DNA from: Spisula solida | Taxonomy: Eukaryota; Mollusca; Bivalvia; Venerida; Mactridae | Assembly: GCA_947247005.1 (NCBI GenBank) | Contig: OX365944.1 | Coordinates: 8,506,501-8,570,500, forward strand | Direction of reading: 5' to 3' | Length of the DNA: 64,000 bases | Shown: one piece after another, positions 61,901 through 64,000 of the stretch | How the letters are laid out: every line of letters starts with the position of its first letter | Numbering within the stretch: position 1 is the stretch's first letter | The notes under the pieces: model-generated | Told to the model about the DNA's origin: nothing | Databases searched by the model: none | What the model saw: the letters and a program-made list of their open reading frames with translations, nothing else | Made by a program: the position numbers and the translations under genes

Positions 61901-63736
61901 AGAAGCACCCATGCTAGAAAATTCAGACTCAAAAATGAGGATAAGGTAATTACAAGATTTGTTAATTTTCAATATGGAGTAATGAGCTTCATAGCGTCAT
62001 ATTTAAAGCATCTTAGTAGAAAACTAAAAACAATCTTGAAATCTTAAAATTTCTTTTAGTGTTTTTGCTAAATTATATAAGCCAGACTATGAATCCTTTA
62101 CACAGATGTTATGCATTTTGTTGAGGGCTACAGTAATCACTAAGGAAGTATGGGCTATACTTCAATTTGAGGGAAATATGTACATTGCCATTTTTTGACT
62201 AAAGTTAAAATATTCAAGTTTTCCATTAAGATGCATTATAAATATCAGCCCAGGACTATAGTCTATAGCTGGTACTATAGTGTTTATATTCCTGTTATCG
62301 TATATGTATCATCAGTGTATGTGCTGTGTGTCCTATGCTGTCATAGTTAAGTGACCTCTTGTTTCTGTCACAGGAACCTACCGGTATGCATTTGTTGATA
62401 AGTTAATGTTTCATTTACTCACTTTCCGAAGCACCGTTAATCAGTGACAGTATTTGAACTAATTGAGATGAACATGTTTGTATTTCAGGAAGGGGTATTG
62501 GAGAGCAGGTTACAGGATTTAGCTGGTCAGGTTGGTCCTCTCTATAAACAATGTGCTCCTGTTGGACATGCAAATCAGGTCAGTTACTGTTGGGTTTTCA
62601 CCCTTCTTTGACTTTCATTATTTTCCAACAACCTATTGACATAACCAGTCTTTCTATAATTTAGGAATGAATTATAAATCAGTATATGCTTTTCCTTCTG
62701 ACTGCTGTTTAGAGGTTATATATATTGTATTGACAACAGGATATTTTGTTATGTTGTTGAGGGGAGGTCAGTGCTCAAGAGAGGCTCACCTTGGCAAAGC
62801 TGCATAGAGGTCAGTGCTCATGAGAGGTCCACCTCAGAGAATTTGAAAAAAAGGTTGTGATGCTGAAATTATTTCTGATCATAATGTTTTAGAAATGCAA
62901 TGTTTCTGATCATAATGTTTTAGAAATTCAATATGAACAACAGCGATATACAGACTATTCATCAGAGTTTTTGGAGTTCTTGCCTGTATGAATTAATAAC
63001 ATAGGCTGTATGATTATCTGCATGACATGATGTCACCACCATAGATATATGGAACTTTATAGGACACCATCGTTGCTTCCGTAGCTCAATGGTAAGCCGC
63101 TTAGCGTGCTTGCTGTCTAATCTTGTGACCCGGTTCAAGTACGGGTGGAGGCACTCACATATGCCTGCCATGTTTCAGAAGAAAGCTGACTGGCAAATAC
63201 AGGCTTTGCTTGGCATTTAAAAAAAAGAATTGTTCACTGGTCCTGGTAGAATGTTAAATATTTCATAAGTAACTTGCTTATTAAGGTTTTGTCTATTTAG
63301 ATTCTGTCTTGCCAATACAAGTTATACCAAAACAGTTATATAATTGAATATTTTATTGTTTCAGTGCCATGTTTTATATAATTGAATATTTTATTGTTTC
63401 AGTGCCATGTTTTATATAATTGAATATTTTATTGTTTCAGTACCACGTTTTATATAATTGAATATTTTATTGTTTCAGTGCCATGTTTTATATAATTTAA
63501 TATTTTATTGTTTCAGTGCCACGTTTTATATAAATGAATATTTTATTGTTTCAGTGCCACATTTTATATAATTCAATATTTGGTTGTTTCAGTGCCACTT
63601 CTCTGATACTGGTAAAGGACAGGATTGTCGACTTGGTCATGAGAAAGGTGGACCATTCTCGGGTGTCACTGCTTGTGTGGATTTCTGTGCTCATGCTCAT
63701 AAAGATATTCATAATATGAATAATGGAAGCACCGTG
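55822..63736 (+). CDS. Tet: TET 5-methylcytosine dioxygenase (partial; 3' end beyond the window)
   Basis: TET enzymes are nuclear Fe(II)/2-oxoglutarate dioxygenases that oxidise 5-methylcytosine to 5-hydroxymethyl-, formyl- and carboxylcytosine. Exons seen: 55822-58993, 59767-59857, 60272-60365, 60888-61096, 61801-61945, 62489-62578, 63593-63736; all GT/AG and phases close, giving 1315 codons. The giant exon is low-complexity and Pro/Ser/Asn-rich. From CGCLGPDG onward the product matches the TET Cys-rich domain: [72 protein letters not shown]. The last exon has [19 protein letters not shown]: His and Asp of HKD are the first two iron ligands, and the following H-N pair corresponds to base-contacting residues in TET2. 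The third iron ligand and the 2-oxoglutarate-binding Arg lie outside. The upstream start is unresolved (see leader exon); ATG 55840 is the first in-exon Met. Confidence 0.95.
59183..59487 (+). repeat. ~36-bp minisatellite in a TET intron
   Basis: Eight to nine copies of GGGTCTTGTGGTTGAACCAA plus about 16 bases; early units have an ATACCGGTAA ending, later ones CGTGACACTTGTATTT. Frames on both strands across it are artefacts. Confidence 0.92.
59767..59857 (+). CDS. Tet: TET exon, start of Cys-rich domain
   Basis: Codes [20 protein letters not shown] and [10 protein letters not shown]; matches EGPFYTHLGAGP-type sequence in vertebrate TETs. Acceptor TTACAG, donor GTAAGT, phases 1 and 2. Confidence 0.95.
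60272..60365 (+). CDS. Tet: TET exon, GKAIRIE...GCPIAKW
   Basis: Codes [20 protein letters not shown] through GCPIAKW, among the most conserved TET segments. Acceptor TTGTAG, donor GTATGC, ends in phase 0. Confidence 0.95.
60888..61096 (+). CDS. Tet: TET exon, [10 protein letters not shown] to GTND
   Basis: 69 codons plus two bases: [40 protein letters not shown], then a helix-rich part ending RRCGTND. Acceptor TTTCAG, donor GTAATT. Confidence 0.95.
61561..61710. repeat. 150-bp MITE in a TET intron
   Basis: GGGTGGTATTCAATATTGAT at the left and ATCAATATTGAATCAATACC-ACCC at the right are inverted repeats with a small insertion; the next inner segments (ATAAGGATAGCCAATCA, TGATTGGTTGTCCTTAT) also pair. 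No frame. Confidence 0.85.
61801..61945 (+). CDS. Tet: TET exon, CACQG and SFGCSWSM
   Basis: Codes [20 protein letters not shown] and [20 protein letters not shown], zinc-binding Cys residues and the highly conserved SWSMYxNGCKxAR signature. Acceptor TTTTCAG, donor GTAATT, ends phase 0. Confidence 0.96.
62489..62578 (+). CDS. Tet: TET 30-codon exon
   Basis: Codes [20 protein letters not shown] and [10 protein letters not shown]; matches the [20 protein letters not shown]-type region. Phase 0 on both sides, donor GTCAGT. Confidence 0.93.
62745..62930 (+). repeat. Small duplications in a TET intron
   Basis: GAGGTCAGTGCTCA(A/T)GAGAGG occurs twice (about 62763 and 62810), and TTCTGATCATAATGTTTTAG twice (about 62873 and 62902). 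Confidence 0.7.
63070..63200 (+). repeat. tRNA-derived SINE head in a TET intron
   Basis: CTTCCGTAGCTCAATGGTAA (acceptor/D-arm-like) and GACCCGGTTCAAGTACGGGT (box B in a short stem). Anticodon arm degraded. Confidence 0.6.
63332..63598 (+). repeat. 38-bp repeat that copies the 3' splice site seven times
   Basis: Each unit reads TTTTATTGTTTCAG-TGCCA(C/T) and an AT-rich remainder. The CAG ends at 63364, 63402, 63440, 63478, 63516, 63554 and 63592: six exact 38-bp steps. The last is the true acceptor and TGCCAC is the start of the exon, so the array duplicates an intron/exon junction. From the upstream sites the frame reaches a stop or is shifted. Confidence 0.93.
63593..63736 (+). CDS. Tet: TET exon with the HxD iron-binding motif
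   Basis: 48 codons, [20 protein letters not shown] then [28 protein letters not shown]. His at 63698-63700 and Asp at 63704-63706 are the iron ligands. Phase 0 on both sides, donor GTATGT. The following exons are beyond the window. Confidence 0.96.
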
Positions 63737-64000
63737 GTATGTATTGCTTTATTATACAATTATTAAAATTTGAGTAGATTTCTACCAGTTAAGATTTATT
63801 TTTAGCCCTGTTAAAAAATGGCAGCAAGTACAGCAGGTGTCTTTTTATCAATAACTGGTGTCTTGAAGAGCGAATCATCTGTTCAGTGGATAGTGGACGC
63901 AGTCTATTAAACATTTCTTTTCATCTTACTATGGAAACTCTGCCTACTGCCAATCTTTTCAACTGTTAAGCACTTTTGCATGTGTATTTTATATGATAAA

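Noticed and set aside
63534..63719. 61-codon plus frame overlapping the last TET exon
   Set aside because: It is the shifted frame produced from the acceptor 38 bases upstream; the true frame has the TET match.

Overview
This window is animal nuclear DNA: AT-rich, intron-containing, with GT/AG splice junctions, polyadenylation-type signals and very many interspersed and tandem repeats. The protein-level matches (a BK/Slo1 channel, a PDCD2L-type ribosome-assembly factor and a TET 5-methylcytosine dioxygenase) are metazoan. The style of the repeats (tRNA-derived SINEs, short TIR elements such as those starting TTATGCCCCC or ACTGTAAACCAA, dense minisatellites) resembles bivalve mollusc genomes. 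The mollusc assignment is inference; I cannot name a species.

Layout. (1) 1-15308: presumed first intron of a slo (BK channel) gene read on the minus strand. It holds four tandem-repeat blocks, including thirteen copies of an 80-bp tRNA-like unit, several tRNA-derived elements and a 170-bp foldback. (2) 15309-15638: the first coding exon of slo (minus), with its 5' flank up to about 18.1 kb. (3) 18.1-26.6 kb: a satellite of roughly 850-875-bp units, about nine good copies, with one SINE inserted; then a dead non-LTR retrotransposon fragment and a 1.4-kb foldback element (27.1-28.5 kb). (4) 29026-35085: a complete seven-exon PDCD2L gene (plus strand, 454 residues predicted) with a recent 73-bp tandem duplication of one exon's start. 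(5) 35.1-37.4 kb: intergenic. (6) 37.4 kb to the window end: the TET gene (plus strand), with a candidate promoter and leader exon near 37.4-37.6 kb, a long repeat-filled intron, a 3.2-kb exon, and six short exons that carry the Cys-rich region and the start of the dioxygenase fold, including the HxD iron-binding motif. The gene continues past the right edge.

The three genes do not form an operon or one pathway: an ion channel, a 40S ribosome maturation factor and a DNA demethylation enzyme lie side by side. The most unusual sequence-level signals are seven 38-bp tandem copies of the intron/exon junction in front of the TET exon carrying the iron ligands, an array of eight CRE-like sites in the TET intron, the PDCD2L exon duplication that creates competing 3' splice sites, the tRNA-like 80-bp array, and convergent pairs of tRNA-like sequences.
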